From positions 1-64,000 of the forward strand of contig CAZUXB010000006.1 of the NCBI GenBank assembly GCA_964624555.1: a stretch of DNA of 64,000 nucleotides. Direction: 5' to 3'. Shown piece by piece: positions 53,888-62,813 of the stretch; position 1 is the first letter of the stretch; each line of letters begins with the position of its first letter. The translations under genes were made by a program, and so were the position numbers. The DNA is from SXRF01 sp964624555 (lineage in GTDB: Bacteria; Pseudomonadota; Alphaproteobacteria; Rickettsiales; SXRF01). The notes below the pieces were generated by a model, which saw only the letters and a list, made by a program, of their open reading frames with translations, made no database searches and was not told where the DNA came from.

Positions 53888-54901
53888 TTAATATGGCTCT
53901 TCGTATTTGCGAGCGAGTTCTTCAATATTTTCCGGCGGCCAGCTTGCTACTTCCATACCGAAGCGCAGGCCGATCTTAGCAAGTTTTTCTTTAATTTCGT
54001 TCAGAGATTTGCGACCAAAATTCGGGGTTTTGAGCATTTCACTTTCAGTTTTTTGAACCAGGTCACCAACGTAAATGATGTTGTCATTCTTCAGGCAGTT
54101 GGTAGCGCGCACTGAAAGTTCGTCAAGGTCATATACTTTCTTGAGCAGGTATGGGCTGAACGGAAGATCAGGCTTTGAATCTTCTTTCTTCTCAATCTTC
54201 GATTCCTCAAAGTTGATGAAGAGTTGCAATTGATCCTGAAGGATACGGGCAGCAAGCGCTACAGCATCTTCCGCAGTAACCGAACCATCAGTTTCAATGG
54301 TCATGGACAGCTTGTCATAGTCGGTGATCTGGCCAACGCGGGCATTCTCAACTTTGTAAGAAACTTTCACAATCGGGCTGAACAGAGCGTCAACTGGAAT
54401 CAGGCCTATAGCAGCATCAGAAGTACGTTGCGCACGTACATAACCCTTACCGGTTTCAACAGTCATATCCATGCTCAATTTGGCACCTTTATCCAAAGTG
54501 CAAATAACATGGTCTTTATTGATAATTTCTATATCACCATTCACTTCAATAGAGCCAGCCTTTACTTCGCCAGGCCCAGTTGCAGAAAGGCTGATGCGTT
54601 TGCTACCAGAAGTACCAGACTTTATACGCAGTTCCTTGATGTTCAAAATAACATCGGTAACATCTTCACGCACACCAGGAATCGAAGAAAATTCATGAAG
54701 CACACCATCGATCTTGAGACTGGTAACAGCAGCTCCTTGCAGGGAAGAAAGCAATACACGGCGCAGAGCCACACCAAGAGTATGACCAAAACCACGCTCC
54801 AGAGGCTCAGCAACAACAGTCGCCTGATATGGATTATTCTTTGAAGTGATAATATCCAACTTGGTCGGTTTAATCATATCTTGCCAGTTTTTTGCTAACA
54901 T
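53888..54901 (-). CDS. rpoA: RNA polymerase alpha subunit
   Basis: 337 residues. N-terminal dimerisation domain (GFGHTLGVALRRVLLSSLQG) and C-terminal domain from about 250 (LSVRATNCLKND, LLKTPNFGRKSLNEI-like). Standard length and position between rpsK and rplQ. rpsD is absent between rpsK and rpoA, as is usual in Alphaproteobacteria. Confidence 0.98.
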   Translation of the reverse strand: MLAKNWQDMIKPTKLDIITSKNNPYQATVVAEPLERGFGHTLGVALRRVLLSSLQGAAVTSLKIDGVLHEFSSIPGVREDVTDVILNIKELRIKSGTSGSKRISLSATGPGEVKAGSIEVNGDIEIINKDHVICTLDKGAKLSMDMTVETGKGYVRAQRTSDAAIGLIPVDALFSPIVKVSYKVENARVGQITDYDKLSMTIETDGSVTAEDAVALAARILQDQLQLFINFEESKIEKKEDSKPDLPFSPYLLKKVYDLDELSVRATNCLKNDNIIYVGDLVQKTESEMLKTPNFGRKSLNEIKEKLAKIGLRFGMEVASWPPENIEELARKYEEPY

Positions 54902-54913
54902 TCTTTCTCTCCT

Positions 54914-54989
54914 AGTGTTCAGTGGTCAATGACCAGTGTTCAATTATTTCTTTCTTGCTGACCACTGGCTACTGACCACTGGCCACTTG
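54914..54989. repeat. Heptad-arm palindrome B5 (rpsK-rpoA)
   Basis: Left arm GTGTTCA/GTGGTCA/ATGACCA/GTGTTCA in 7-base steps; right arm complement AGTGGCC/AGTGGTC/AGTAGCC/AGTGGTC. Because the unit itself is partly self-complementary (TGGTCA...TGACCA) several alternative foldings exist. Ends five bases from the rpsK stop. Confidence 0.88.
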
Positions 54990-54994
54990 ATTTA

Positions 54995-55393
54995 TTATAC
55001 CCTACGGCGTTTCGGCGGACGGCAACCATTATGCGGAACCGGAGTAATATCCTTTATCGAAGTCACCTGGAAACCAACGGTCTGCAGTGCGCGCAGTGCT
55101 GATTCGCGGCCTGAACCTGGGCCTTTTACAACCACTGCCAGAGTTTTCATTCCATGTTCCTGCGCTTTGCGGCCAGCATCTTCAGCGGTAACCTGAGCAG
55201 CATAGGGAGTTGATTTGCGTGAACCTTTAAAACCATGATGACCGGCAGAAGACCATGAAACGGTGTTGCCCTGCATGTCAGTGATAGTGATAATGGTATT
55301 GTTGAAAGACGCGTTTACGTGCGCAACACCAGTGGTGATGTTTTTGCGTTCGCGTTTCTTAAGCCTTGCGGCACCTGCTTCTTTAGCGGCCAT
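54995..55393 (-). CDS. rpsK: Ribosomal protein S11
   Basis: 132 residues from the ATG at 55393, which has AAGGAAAG upstream. The frame stays open further upstream through repeat C3, but those residues are not part of S11. Ends NGCRPPKRRRV. Confidence 0.97.
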   Translation of the reverse strand: MAAKEAGAARLKKRERKNITTGVAHVNASFNNTIITITDMQGNTVSWSSAGHHGFKGSRKSTPYAAQVTAEDAGRKAQEHGMKTLAVVVKGPGSGRESALRALQTVGFQVTSIKDITPVPHNGCRPPKRRRV

Positions 55394-55420
55394 TTTTACT
55401 TTCCTTTTTCTTCTTCCTTT

Positions 55421-55521
55421 TGTCATTCCCGCGAAGGCGGGAATCTCTTTTTTTCTCTGGATCCCCGCCTGCGCGGGGATAAGGGGGGATCTAAGCAGCA
55501 AGCTGCTAAGATTTACCCTTA
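55421..55521. repeat. Extended palindromic repeat C3 (rpsM-rpsK)
   Basis: Three hairpins: ATTCCCGC/GCGGGAAT, CCCCGCCTGCGCGGGG, and AGCAGC/GCTGCT, then TTTACCCTTA. On the minus strand it starts with the TAA stop codon of rpsM. The second copy at 56025-56123 has the same order. Confidence 0.9.
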
Positions 55522-55896
55522 TTTGGTAGCAATTTTCTTACCGGCGATCGGCTTGGATTTGCCTTTGCGGGTACGAGCGTTGGTGTGAGTGCGCTGGCCA
55601 CGGACCGGCAGCTTTTTACGGTGACGCAGGCCGCGGTAGCAACCAAGGTCAACCAGACGTTTGATGTTCATGGAAATTTCGCGGCGCAGATCACCTTCTA
55701 CAGTGTAATCACGGTCAATGATCTCGCGAACGCGGATCACTTCCGATTCAGCAAGTTGATGGACGCGTTTTTCCGGCGGAAGACCTGCTTTTTCGCAGAT
55801 TTCAGCAGACATAACACGGCCAATTCCGTGAATATAGGTAAGCGCTATATCAAGACGCTTAGCAGAAGGAATGTTTACACCAGCAATACGAGCCAC
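55519..55896 (-). CDS. rpsM: Ribosomal protein S13
   Basis: 125 residues from a GTG start at 55896 (VARIAGVNIP), with GAGG at the right distance upstream. A TTG 12 bases before is not needed. The stop codon TAA is shared with repeat C3. Confidence 0.96.
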   Translation of the reverse strand: MARIAGVNIPSAKRLDIALTYIHGIGRVMSAEICEKAGLPPEKRVHQLAESEVIRVREIIDRDYTVEGDLRREISMNIKRLVDLGCYRGLRHRKKLPVRGQRTHTNARTRKGKSKPIAGKKIATK

Positions 55897-56024
55897 AAAA
55901 AACCTCAAAAATGAATAAGTTACTAAAAATCGTCAAATCAAAAAACGGTTAAGAGGAGGAAGGATAATAGGGAAATTATACACTCCGTCAACAGTTTTAT
56001 CTCTTTTTTTTACTTCTTTTCTTT

Positions 56025-56123
56025 TGTCATTCCCGCGAAGGAGGGAATCCCTTTGTTTTCTAGTTCCCCGCCTGCGCGGGGATAAGGGGAATCTAAGCGG
56101 TAAACCGCTAAGATTTACCCTTA
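56025..56123. repeat. Extended palindromic repeat C4 (adk-rpsM)
   Basis: Same as C3 with ATTCCCGC/GAGGGAAT, CCCCGCCTGCGCGGGG and a third stem AGCGGT/ACCGCT. Against C3 (AGCAGC/GCTGCT) two base pairs are changed on both sides. Starts on the minus strand with the TAA stop of adk. Confidence 0.9.
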
Positions 56124-56768
56124 CTTTTTTAAAATCCCATCAATCTGGCGGGTAACTTCGCCAATTTCCGCCATTCCGTCCACCGTTACCAGCACCCCAC
56201 GGGCCTTGTAATACGGCAGCAAAGGAGCCGTTTGTTTATGATAAACTTCTAGGCGGGCAGCCACGGTTTCAGCCTTATCGTCGGGCCGGCGGGTGAACTC
56301 TTTATTGCCGCATTCGTCGCATACCACGGCCACCTTGGTCGGTTTGAAGCTGTCATGGTAACCGGCACCGCATTTGGAGCAGGAAAACCGGCCCGCAATG
56401 CGCTGGGTCAGCTCTTTATCGTCCACCTGTAATTCGATCACAAAATCAAGCTTTTTACCCTGTTCTGTCAACATCTTATCCAAAGCTTCGGCCTGCGCCA
56501 CGGTACGCGGGAAACCATCGAGGATAAAGCCGTTTTTACAGTCCGGCAGGGCGATGCGGTCCTGAATCAGGCTGATGACCAACTCGTCAGGAACCAGCCC
56601 ACCGCTGGCCATAATATCCTTGGCTTTTTTGCCGAGTTCACTGCCGGAAGCCACCGCCGCACGGAGCATGTCCCCGGTAGAAAGTTTTGCGATACCAAAT
56701 TGATTTTGCAGATACTGCGCCTGAGTACCTTTGCCTGCACCCGGAGGTCCTAAAAGGATCAGCTTCAT
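56121..56768 (-). CDS. adk: Adenylate kinase
   Basis: 215 residues. P-loop GPPGAGKGTQ at 7-16, and a zinc-type lid with four cysteines (CSKCGAGYHD and CDECG). Equilibrates AMP, ADP and ATP. Overlaps secY by four bases (ATGA). Confidence 0.97.
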   Translation of the reverse strand: MKLILLGPPGAGKGTQAQYLQNQFGIAKLSTGDMLRAAVASGSELGKKAKDIMASGGLVPDELVISLIQDRIALPDCKNGFILDGFPRTVAQAEALDKMLTEQGKKLDFVIELQVDDKELTQRIAGRFSCSKCGAGYHDSFKPTKVAVVCDECGNKEFTRRPDDKAETVAARLEVYHKQTAPLLPYYKARGVLVTVDGMAEIGEVTRQIDGILKK

Positions 56769-58096
56769 TTTATCTTGCCTTTCAGGCGAGCTTTTTTGAT
56801 CAGGCTTTCATACTGGTGCGAGAACAGGTGCGACTGTATCTGTGTAACAAAGTCGATCACTACATTCACCACGATGAGTAGGCCGGTGCCACCAAGCTGG
56901 AACGGCACAGCATATTTCGCCACGAATAATTCCGGCATCACGCACACCAGCGACATATACAACGCGCCGACTGCCGTCAGGCGGGTAAGGATGTAATCCA
57001 GATAATCCGAGGTTTGTTGACCGGGACGGACACCGGCGATGAAGCCACCGTTTTTCTTTAGGTTATCCGCAGTTTCATTGGGGTTGAACACCACCGAAGT
57101 ATAGAAGAAGCTGAAGAATACGATGAGCGCCACGTAAGCAACAATATAAAGCGGCTGGCCATGCGCAAGGTAGGTGCTGATGGTCTGCAACACACCGCTG
57201 CCACTGGCATTGAAGCTCGCGATGGTAAGCGGGAACAATAGCAGCGAACTCGCGAAAATCGGGGGGATAACACCGGAAGTATTGAGCTTAAGCGGCATAT
57301 GGTTGCTCTCTTTATTGCCCATCTGCGTGCGACGCGGATATTGGATAATCACCCGGCGCTGCGCCCGCTCTACAAACACAATAAGCGCAATAAGCGACAG
57401 GACAACTGCAATGATGACTAACACCAGCGGCGTAGAAATAACACCGGTGCGGCCCAGTTCAAATGTTTTGCCAATAGCGTTGGGCAGGTTCGCCACGATA
57501 CCAGAGAAGATGATAAGAGAGATACCGTTACCAATACCGCGCGCCGTGATTTGTTCACCAAGCCACATCAGGAACATGGTGCCGCCCACCAGCGTAACAG
57601 TGGTGGTAAAACGGAAGAACATGCCCGGGTCCATCACCGCGGAACCTTTACTGCCACTCATGCCCTCAAGACCGGCAGCGATGCCATAGCCCTGCAAAGC
57701 GGCGAGTATCACGGTACCGTAGCGGGTATATTGGTTGATCTTGCGGCGTCCCGCGTCACCTTCTTTTTTAAGCGATGCCAGTGACGGTACGGCAAAAGAA
57801 AGTATCTGCATGATGATCGACGAGGAAATATATGGCATAACCGCAAGCGCAAGAATAGACATGCGCGACAAACCACCACCGGAGAACATGTTAAACACAC
57901 CGAGAACACCGCCCTGATGCTTCTGGAATATTTCGGCGAGGATATGCGGATCGATACCTGGTACAGGTATATATGTGCCAATACGGTAAACTATCAAAGC
58001 CCCAAGCACAAACCACAACCGCTTTTTAAGCTCAGTAGCCCGCGCAAACGTGCTTAAATTCATGTTACTAGCAAGGCGTTCTGCGGCTGAGGTCAT
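56765..58096 (-). CDS. secY: Protein translocase subunit SecY
   Basis: 443 residues, ten membrane helices, channel of the Sec translocon. Signatures GTYIPVPGID and the C-terminal DFVTQIQSHLFSHQYESLIKKA. Between rplO and adk, standard for spc operons. Confidence 0.98.
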   Translation of the reverse strand: MTSAAERLASNMNLSTFARATELKKRLWFVLGALIVYRIGTYIPVPGIDPHILAEIFQKHQGGVLGVFNMFSGGGLSRMSILALAVMPYISSSIIMQILSFAVPSLASLKKEGDAGRRKINQYTRYGTVILAALQGYGIAAGLEGMSGSKGSAVMDPGMFFRFTTTVTLVGGTMFLMWLGEQITARGIGNGISLIIFSGIVANLPNAIGKTFELGRTGVISTPLVLVIIAVVLSLIALIVFVERAQRRVIIQYPRRTQMGNKESNHMPLKLNTSGVIPPIFASSLLLFPLTIASFNASGSGVLQTISTYLAHGQPLYIVAYVALIVFFSFFYTSVVFNPNETADNLKKNGGFIAGVRPGQQTSDYLDYILTRLTAVGALYMSLVCVMPELFVAKYAVPFQLGGTGLLIVVNVVIDFVTQIQSHLFSHQYESLIKKARLKGKIK

Positions 58097-58099
58097 AAG

Positions 58100-58140
58100 T
58101 TAGTGACTAGTAGTTAGTGGTTAGTGACTAGTGAAAGTAC
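58100..58140. repeat. One-armed heptad array B6 (rplO-secY)
   Basis: Steps of seven: TTAGTGA, CTAGTAG, TTAGTGG, TTAGTGA, CTAGTGA, AAGTAC. No long complementary arm; ACTAGT inside allows only short pairing. A degraded or one-armed member. Confidence 0.7.
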
Positions 58141-58150
58141 AAAAAAGAAA

Positions 58151-58612
58151 TTAAGCAGAAGGTAATGTAATCTTCCCACCAGCTTTTTCAACTGCTGCTT
58201 TCGCACTTTCTGATGCAAAGTTCACATCGATCGTAACTTTGGCAGTGAGCGCGCCCTTGGCGAGTAGTTTCACTTCCACCGCTGCTTTACGTACCAGACC
58301 AGCCGCTTTCAGCGCTTCCAGGTTCACGGTTTTGCCCGCATCAAGAGTCTTCGCATCTACCGCTTTCTGGATCGCGCCGGTATTCACCGTTTCATATTCA
58401 TGACGGGTATAGTTGTTGAAACCACGCTTCGGCAGACGGCGATGAATCGGGGTTTGGCCACCTTCAAAACCGTTGATACGCACACCAGTACGCGCAGTCT
58501 GGCCTTTACCGCCACGACCGGAGGTCTTACCCTTGCCCGAACCGATACCACGGCCAACCCGCATTTTGCGGTGTCTTGCGCCTTCGTTGTCTTTAATTTC
58601 ATTGAGCTTCAT
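58151..58612 (-). CDS. rplO: Ribosomal protein L15
   Basis: 153 residues; MKLNEIKDNEGARHRKMRVGRG opening and GGQTPIHRRLPKRGFNN core. Located between rpmD and secY. Confidence 0.97.
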   Translation of the reverse strand: MKLNEIKDNEGARHRKMRVGRGIGSGKGKTSGRGGKGQTARTGVRINGFEGGQTPIHRRLPKRGFNNYTRHEYETVNTGAIQKAVDAKTLDAGKTVNLEALKAAGLVRKAAVEVKLLAKGALTAKVTIDVNFASESAKAAVEKAGGKITLPSA

Positions 58613-58624
58613 ATATTAAACCTT

Positions 58625-58706
58625 TAGTTACTAGTTACGTGTTACCAGTTACCAGTTGATTTACTTGCTACTGGTAACCAGTAACTCGTAACAGGTAACT
58701 TTTTTT
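58625..58706. repeat. Heptad-arm palindrome B7 (rpmD-rplO)
   Basis: Left arm AGTTACT/AGTTACG/TGTTACC/AGTTACC; right arm complement GTTACCT/GTTACGA/GTTACTG/GTTACCA. Loop about 8 bases. It begins one base from the rpmD stop on the minus strand; the T run at 58700-58706 is on the wrong strand to make it a terminator of the operon. Confidence 0.9.
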
Positions 58707-58707
58707 A

Positions 58708-59052
58708 TTATGCGCTTTCTACCTTCACCAAATGCCTTACCTTATAGATCATGCCACGAACTGATGGTGTATCTTCCAGAACGCGTGAGCGGTGGCGCTT
58801 ATTCAGGCCAAGCCCCTTCAGGGTCGCTTCCTGATCATGGCGGCGGCCAATGGTGCCCACCAGCTGAGTTACTTTTACTTTGCCACCAGTAGCTTTGCTG
58901 GCTGCTGGAGCTTTTTTCGCCGGAGCCGCTTTAGCAGCAGGTGCAGCCTCTTTTTTCGCAGCGGGCTTTGCGGCTGCTTTGGTTTCGGCTTTGGTCTCAG
59001 CAGAGTTAGCTGCGGCAGCGCCTTTTGGAGATCTTTTAATTGCGTCAGACAT
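58708..59052 (-). CDS. rpmD: Ribosomal protein L30 with N-terminal extension
   Basis: 114 residues. L30 proper is the last 58 or so (KVKVTQLVGTIGRR, ATLKGLGLNKRHRSR, GMIYKVRHLVKV). The first 55 residues are an Ala/Lys-rich extension with AAPAKK-type repeats, likely disordered and rRNA-binding. The alternative of an internal start is not supported by a ribosome site. Confidence 0.95.
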   Translation of the reverse strand: MSDAIKRSPKGAAAANSAETKAETKAAAKPAAKKEAAPAAKAAPAKKAPAASKATGGKVKVTQLVGTIGRRHDQEATLKGLGLNKRHRSRVLEDTPSVRGMIYKVRHLVKVESA

Positions 59053-59057
59053 GGTGA

Positions 59058-59642
59058 TTATTCCTTAGTTTTCTTTTCAGCTTTATCAGCACCGTCCGAA
59101 GCCTTGCCTTCGCGGCGGTCAACGATATCGCCAACAGCCTTGCTGCGCTTTGCAGCAATAGCGCGCGGTGATTTCATTCCTTCAAGAGCATCGAATGTTG
59201 CTTTAAGCATATTATGCGGGTTGGAAGTACCAACCGATTTTGCTACGACGTCCTGAATGCCGAGGGCTTCAAACACCGCGCGCATCGGGCCACCGGCGAT
59301 GATACCAGTACCGACAGGCGCAGTGCGGATGATAACCTTTCCGGCACCAAAACGACCATACAGGTCATGGTGCACGGTACGGCCTTCGCGTAGCGGAATA
59401 CGCTTCATGGATTTTTTTGCGTCTTCGGTTGCTTTGCGCATAGCGTCAGACACTTCTTTCGCCTTGCCAGAACCGTAGCCAACGCGGCCTTTGCCATCAC
59501 CCACTACCACCAGTGCGGCAAAACCGAAACGGCGACCACCTTTTACCACTTTGGCAACACGGTTGATCGATACCAGTTTATCGATCAGGTCACTGCCTTC
59601 TTCGCGGTTAGATTTTTTTTCAGTACGTTCAGGACGAGCCAT
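59058..59642 (-). CDS. rpsE: Ribosomal protein S5
   Basis: 194 residues; core GGRRFGFAALVVVGDGKGRVGYG and GNGxGIIAGGPMRAVFEALG-type block. N- and C-terminal charged tails. Five bases upstream of rpmD. Confidence 0.97.
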   Translation of the reverse strand: MARPERTEKKSNREEGSDLIDKLVSINRVAKVVKGGRRFGFAALVVVGDGKGRVGYGSGKAKEVSDAMRKATEDAKKSMKRIPLREGRTVHHDLYGRFGAGKVIIRTAPVGTGIIAGGPMRAVFEALGIQDVVAKSVGTSNPHNMLKATFDALEGMKSPRAIAAKRSKAVGDIVDRREGKASDGADKAEKKTKE

Positions 59643-59658
59643 ATTTTACCTTTCGATT

Positions 59659-59755
59659 ACTCGAGAACTCGATAATTCGAGGACTCGAATGTTGTTTCCT
59701 TTTATTTATTATAGTTTTTATCTAGTTCTCGAATCCTCGAGTCCTCTAATCCTCT
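59659..59755. repeat. Octad-arm palindrome B8 (rplR-rpsE)
   Basis: Left arm ACTCGAGA/ACTCGATA/ATTCGAGG/ACTCGAAT, right arm complement AGAGGATT/AGAGGACT/CGAGGATT/CGAGAACT, so the unit is 8 bases here instead of 7. Loop about 29 bases, AT-rich. Ends in the rplR stop codon. Confidence 0.88.
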
Positions 59756-60126
59756 TAAAATGACAGACCAGCTTCACGCGCCGCATCAGCGAGTGCTTTC
59801 ACGCGGCCATGAAACAAATAACCACCACGGTCGAATACAACTTCTTTCACATTGGCTTTTTTCGCGCGCGCGGCGATCAAAGAACCGATCGCTTTTGCCG
59901 CTTCAATGGTCGAAGTGGATTTTACCTGGCTCTTCACATCAGCATCCAGCGATGAAGCATGCGCGAGGGTTACACCCTTGCTGTCATCGATCAGCTGCGC
60001 ATAGATATGCTTGCCGGAACGGAATACAGAAAGACGCACACGACCATTATTCTGCTTGCGGATCGCGGTGCGATTGCGTTGCTTGCGGCGTGCGAACAGC
60101 GCCTTTGATTTATTTGCCTGAGACAT
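59755..60126 (-). CDS. rplR: Ribosomal protein L18
   Basis: 123 residues; RLSVFRSGKHIYAQLIDD and FDRGGYLFHGRVKALADAAREAGL. Overlaps rplF by one base. Confidence 0.97.
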   Translation of the reverse strand: MSQANKSKALFARRKQRNRTAIRKQNNGRVRLSVFRSGKHIYAQLIDDSKGVTLAHASSLDADVKSQVKSTSTIEAAKAIGSLIAARAKKANVKEVVFDRGGYLFHGRVKALADAAREAGLSF

Positions 60127-60662
60127 TATTTCTTCTTCCCTTCTTTCTTACGGACATATTCGCCTTCATAACGAACCCCCTTACCTTTATACGGTTCTGG
60201 TTTACGCAGTGCGCGGATCTCCGCAGCCACCTGCCCTACCAGTTTCTTGTCAAAACCTGATATCGCAACCGAGGTCGGTTTTTCGCAAACGATGCTGATA
60301 CCGGCCGGGATAGCGAATTTGATTTCGTGGCTGAAGCCCAGTGCGAGAGTCAGATAGTTCTTGTCAGCAGCAGCACGGAAACCTACGCCCTGAATTTCTA
60401 GGCGGGTAGTGAAGCCTTTGGAAACGCCTTCCACCATGTTGTTCACATTGGCGCGAGTGGTTCCCCACATGGCGCGTGAGCGTTTATCTGCCTTGTTTAC
60501 CGGCGTCACAACCACTTTGCCGCCTTCCACTGCAACGGTCACTTCTGAAGCGAGCTTGGATTTAAGTTCGCCTTTGCTGCCTTTAACAGCGATCTCATCC
60601 TTGTTTACAGTAACCGTAACACCGGATGGAATTGCAACAGCATGTTTACCTACACGAGACAT
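60126..60662 (-). CDS. rplF: Ribosomal protein L6
   Basis: 178 residues; two L6 domains, with the C-terminal PEPYKGKGVRYEGEYVRKKEGKK signature. Confidence 0.97.
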   Translation of the reverse strand: MSRVGKHAVAIPSGVTVTVNKDEIAVKGSKGELKSKLASEVTVAVEGGKVVVTPVNKADKRSRAMWGTTRANVNNMVEGVSKGFTTRLEIQGVGFRAAADKNYLTLALGFSHEIKFAIPAGISIVCEKPTSVAISGFDKKLVGQVAAEIRALRKPEPYKGKGVRYEGEYVRKKEGKKK

Positions 60663-60682
60663 TTTATTTTCCCTAACCTATA

Positions 60683-61078
60683 CTAGAATACTGAACACAG
60701 AACTTCACCGCCAACATTCGCCTGACGGGCTTCGAAATCCGACATCACACCTTTAGAGGTAGACAGGATAGCAATACCCAAGCCGTTGAAGAATTTCGGC
60801 AGTTTGGAAATTTCGCAATATACGCGGCGGCCAGGCTTAGAGATACAAGTGATCTCCTTGATAACGCGTTCGCCATCATGATATTTAAGTTCGATAACAA
60901 ATTCGGCTTTGCCACCCTCTTCCTCGCGGCTGTAATCGGCGATGAAGCCTTCGTTCTTGAGCACTTCAAGCACGTTACCAAGCAGGTTGGTAGCCTGGCA
61001 GCGAACCTTGGAAAGGCGCGCAGACTGGCCGTTACGGATGAGTGATAGCATATCAGCTAAACGATAATTCATTGACAT
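60683..61078 (-). CDS. rpsH: Ribosomal protein S8
   Basis: 131 residues from the ATG at 61078, which is preceded by AGGAG; the second methionine is also possible. ADMLSLIRNGQSA opening, STSKGVMSDFEARQANVGGE ending. Confidence 0.97.
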   Translation of the reverse strand: MSMNYRLADMLSLIRNGQSARLSKVRCQATNLLGNVLEVLKNEGFIADYSREEEGGKAEFVIELKYHDGERVIKEITCISKPGRRVYCEISKLPKFFNGLGIAILSTSKGVMSDFEARQANVGGEVLCSVF

Positions 61079-61087
61079 AGTATTCTC

Positions 61088-61393
61088 CTACCAGCTGGCT
61101 TTGGTCAGGCCCGGAATTTTTCCGAACGAACCAAGTTCACGCAGTTTGATGCGCGAAAGTTTGAATTTACGATATGTGCCACGTGCACGGCCAGTGAGCT
61201 CGCAGCGGTTGCGAACGCGTATCTTTGCGCCATTGCGTGGCAGGGCGGAAAGCTTTATCTGCGCAGCCAAACGTTCTTCGAACGGAAGCTCGCGGTTCAT
61301 CACGACCGCTTTAAGCGCGGCACGCTTGTTTGCGTGGCTTGCTGACATTTTGCGGCGACGGTTGTTTTTGTTTACTGAACTAAGTTTAGCCAT
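61088..61393 (-). CDS. rpsN: Ribosomal protein S14
   Basis: 101 residues, the long zinc-free form (no CxxC), RNRCELTGRARGTYRKFKLSR signature. Confidence 0.97.
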   Translation of the reverse strand: MAKLSSVNKNNRRRKMSASHANKRAALKAVVMNRELPFEERLAAQIKLSALPRNGAKIRVRNRCELTGRARGTYRKFKLSRIKLRELGSFGKIPGLTKASW

Positions 61394-61404
61394 ATTTTCT
61401 CCAA

Positions 61405-62028
61405 TTATTTTATGAACGGCATATTCATTGCAGCCAGCAGCGCTTTTGCTTCTTCATCAGTTTTAGCAGTACTGCAGATAATAATATCCATACCCCGGAT
61501 CTGGTCGATCTTATCGTAGTTGATCTCAGGGAATACGATCTGTTCCTTAAGGCCGAGTGCGTAATTGCCGCGGCCATCGAAACTCTTGTTCGGCACACCG
61601 CGGAAGTCACGCACACGTGGCAGGGCAGTGTTGATCAGGCGATCAAGGAATTCATACATGCGCTGTTTGCGCAGGGTCACTTTGCAACCGATCGGCAGGC
61701 CTTCACGCAGCTTGAAACCGGCGATCGCTTTTTTAGAGCGGGTAACCTGTGGTTTCTGGCCAGAGATAAGGCTCATTTCGTTCACAGCAGCCTGAATGGT
61801 TTTGCTGTCGTTCACGTTTTCGCCAACGCCCATATTGATCACAATCTTATCCAGCTTCGGTATCTGCATGCCGTTCTTATAGTTGAACTGCTTCTGCAAA
61901 GACGGACGCACATCTTTTTCATACACAGCCTGCAAGCGCGGGGTGTAGCCAGCACGGTTCGAAGGTGCTTTCGCTGCCTTTGGTGCTTTTTCAGCTTTTG
62001 GAGCTGCTGCTTTGGTTTCTTTAGCCAT
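61405..62028 (-). CDS. rplE: Ribosomal protein L5 with N-terminal extension
   Basis: 207 residues. L5 proper starts near residue 27 (YTPRLQAVYEKDVRP); the first 26 are Ala/Lys-rich (KAEKAPKAAKAP). Overlaps rplX by one base. Confidence 0.97.
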   Translation of the reverse strand: MAKETKAAAPKAEKAPKAAKAPSNRAGYTPRLQAVYEKDVRPSLQKQFNYKNGMQIPKLDKIVINMGVGENVNDSKTIQAAVNEMSLISGQKPQVTRSKKAIAGFKLREGLPIGCKVTLRKQRMYEFLDRLINTALPRVRDFRGVPNKSFDGRGNYALGLKEQIVFPEINYDKIDQIRGMDIIICSTAKTDEEAKALLAAMNMPFIK

Positions 62029-62342
62029 TAGATCTTATCTCCTGAACGCTTGGCGATACGCACTTTGGTATCACCTTCAAATTTATAACCGGCACGGGTC
62101 GGTTTGCCTGACTTTGCATCGATGAGCGACACGTTTGAAATGTGCAGCGATGCTTCCTTGGCAACGATACCGCCAGCATTATCACGGCTTGGCTTGGTAT
62201 GGCGTTTCACCATATTGATGCCACCCACAATAACGCGAGCTTCAGAAACCAGCACTTTAGATACAGTGCCTTTCTTGCCCTTTTCTTTACCAGCGATAAC
62301 GACTACTTCGTCACCCTTTTTAATTTTAAATTTCTGTACCAT
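62028..62342 (-). CDS. rplX: Ribosomal protein L24
   Basis: 104 residues; KOW motif KKGDEVVVIAGKEKGKKGTV near the N terminus. Confidence 0.97.
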   Translation of the reverse strand: MVQKFKIKKGDEVVVIAGKEKGKKGTVSKVLVSEARVIVGGINMVKRHTKPSRDNAGGIVAKEASLHISNVSLIDAKSGKPTRAGYKFEGDTKVRIAKRSGDKI

Positions 62343-62358
62343 GTTCCTATTCCTAATC

Positions 62359-62727
62359 TTACAATACTTCCGGTGCCAGCGACACGATCTTCATGAACTG
62401 TTTCGCGCGGAGTTCGCGGGTTACAGGGCCAAAGATACGGGTGCCGATCGGCTCATTCTGTTTGGTGAGCAATACCGCTGCGTTACGATCGAAGCGGATC
62501 GTGCTGCCATCCGGCCGATGGATGTCGCGCTTGGTGCGCACGATAACCGCGCGGTGCACTTCACCTTTTTTTACTTTGCCGCGAGGGATCGCATCTTTAA
62601 TGGATACTACGATCACGTCGCCCACACTTGCGAATTTACGGCCTGCGCCACCAAGAACTTTGATGCACATCACACGGCGTGCGCCAGAATTGTCGGCTAC
62701 TTCTAAATTACTTTGTTGTTGTATCAT
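62359..62727 (-). CDS. rplN: Ribosomal protein L14
   Basis: 122 residues; MIQQQSNLEVADNSGARRVM opening, GTRIFGPVTRELR ending. Followed upstream by palindrome B9. Confidence 0.97.
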   Translation of the reverse strand: MIQQQSNLEVADNSGARRVMCIKVLGGAGRKFASVGDVIVVSIKDAIPRGKVKKGEVHRAVIVRTKRDIHRPDGSTIRFDRNAAVLLTKQNEPIGTRIFGPVTRELRAKQFMKIVSLAPEVL

Positions 62728-62750
62728 AACTTAACTTCCTTTTTGTATTC

Positions 62751-62813
62751 GTACTCGGTACCTGGTACTCGGTACTCGGTGAATCTTTACCGAGTACGGA
62801 ACACCGAGTACGC
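62751..62813. repeat. Heptad-arm palindrome B9 (rpsQ-rplN)
   Basis: Left arm GTACTCG/GTACCTG/GTACTCG/GTACTCG, right arm complement GTACTCG/GTGTTCC/GTACTCG. Loop about 7 bases. It ends one base from the rpsQ stop. Confidence 0.9.

Noticed and set aside
54224..54844. 206-codon open frame antisense to rpoA
   Set aside because: It is the complement of strongly conserved rpoA, with no recognisable domain or own ribosome site.
55394..55501. N-terminal extension of S11 including an IPAQAGIQ peptide
   Set aside because: It is repeat C3 read in an open frame; S11 starts at 55393 with its own Shine-Dalgarno.
58625..58706. B7 as a transcription terminator (T run at its end)
   Set aside because: The T run is on the plus strand, while the operon is transcribed from the minus strand.
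50295..62813. CRISPR-like repeat arrays
   Set aside because: Units are 7-8 bases, contiguous and in inverted arms; there are no spacers and no cas genes.
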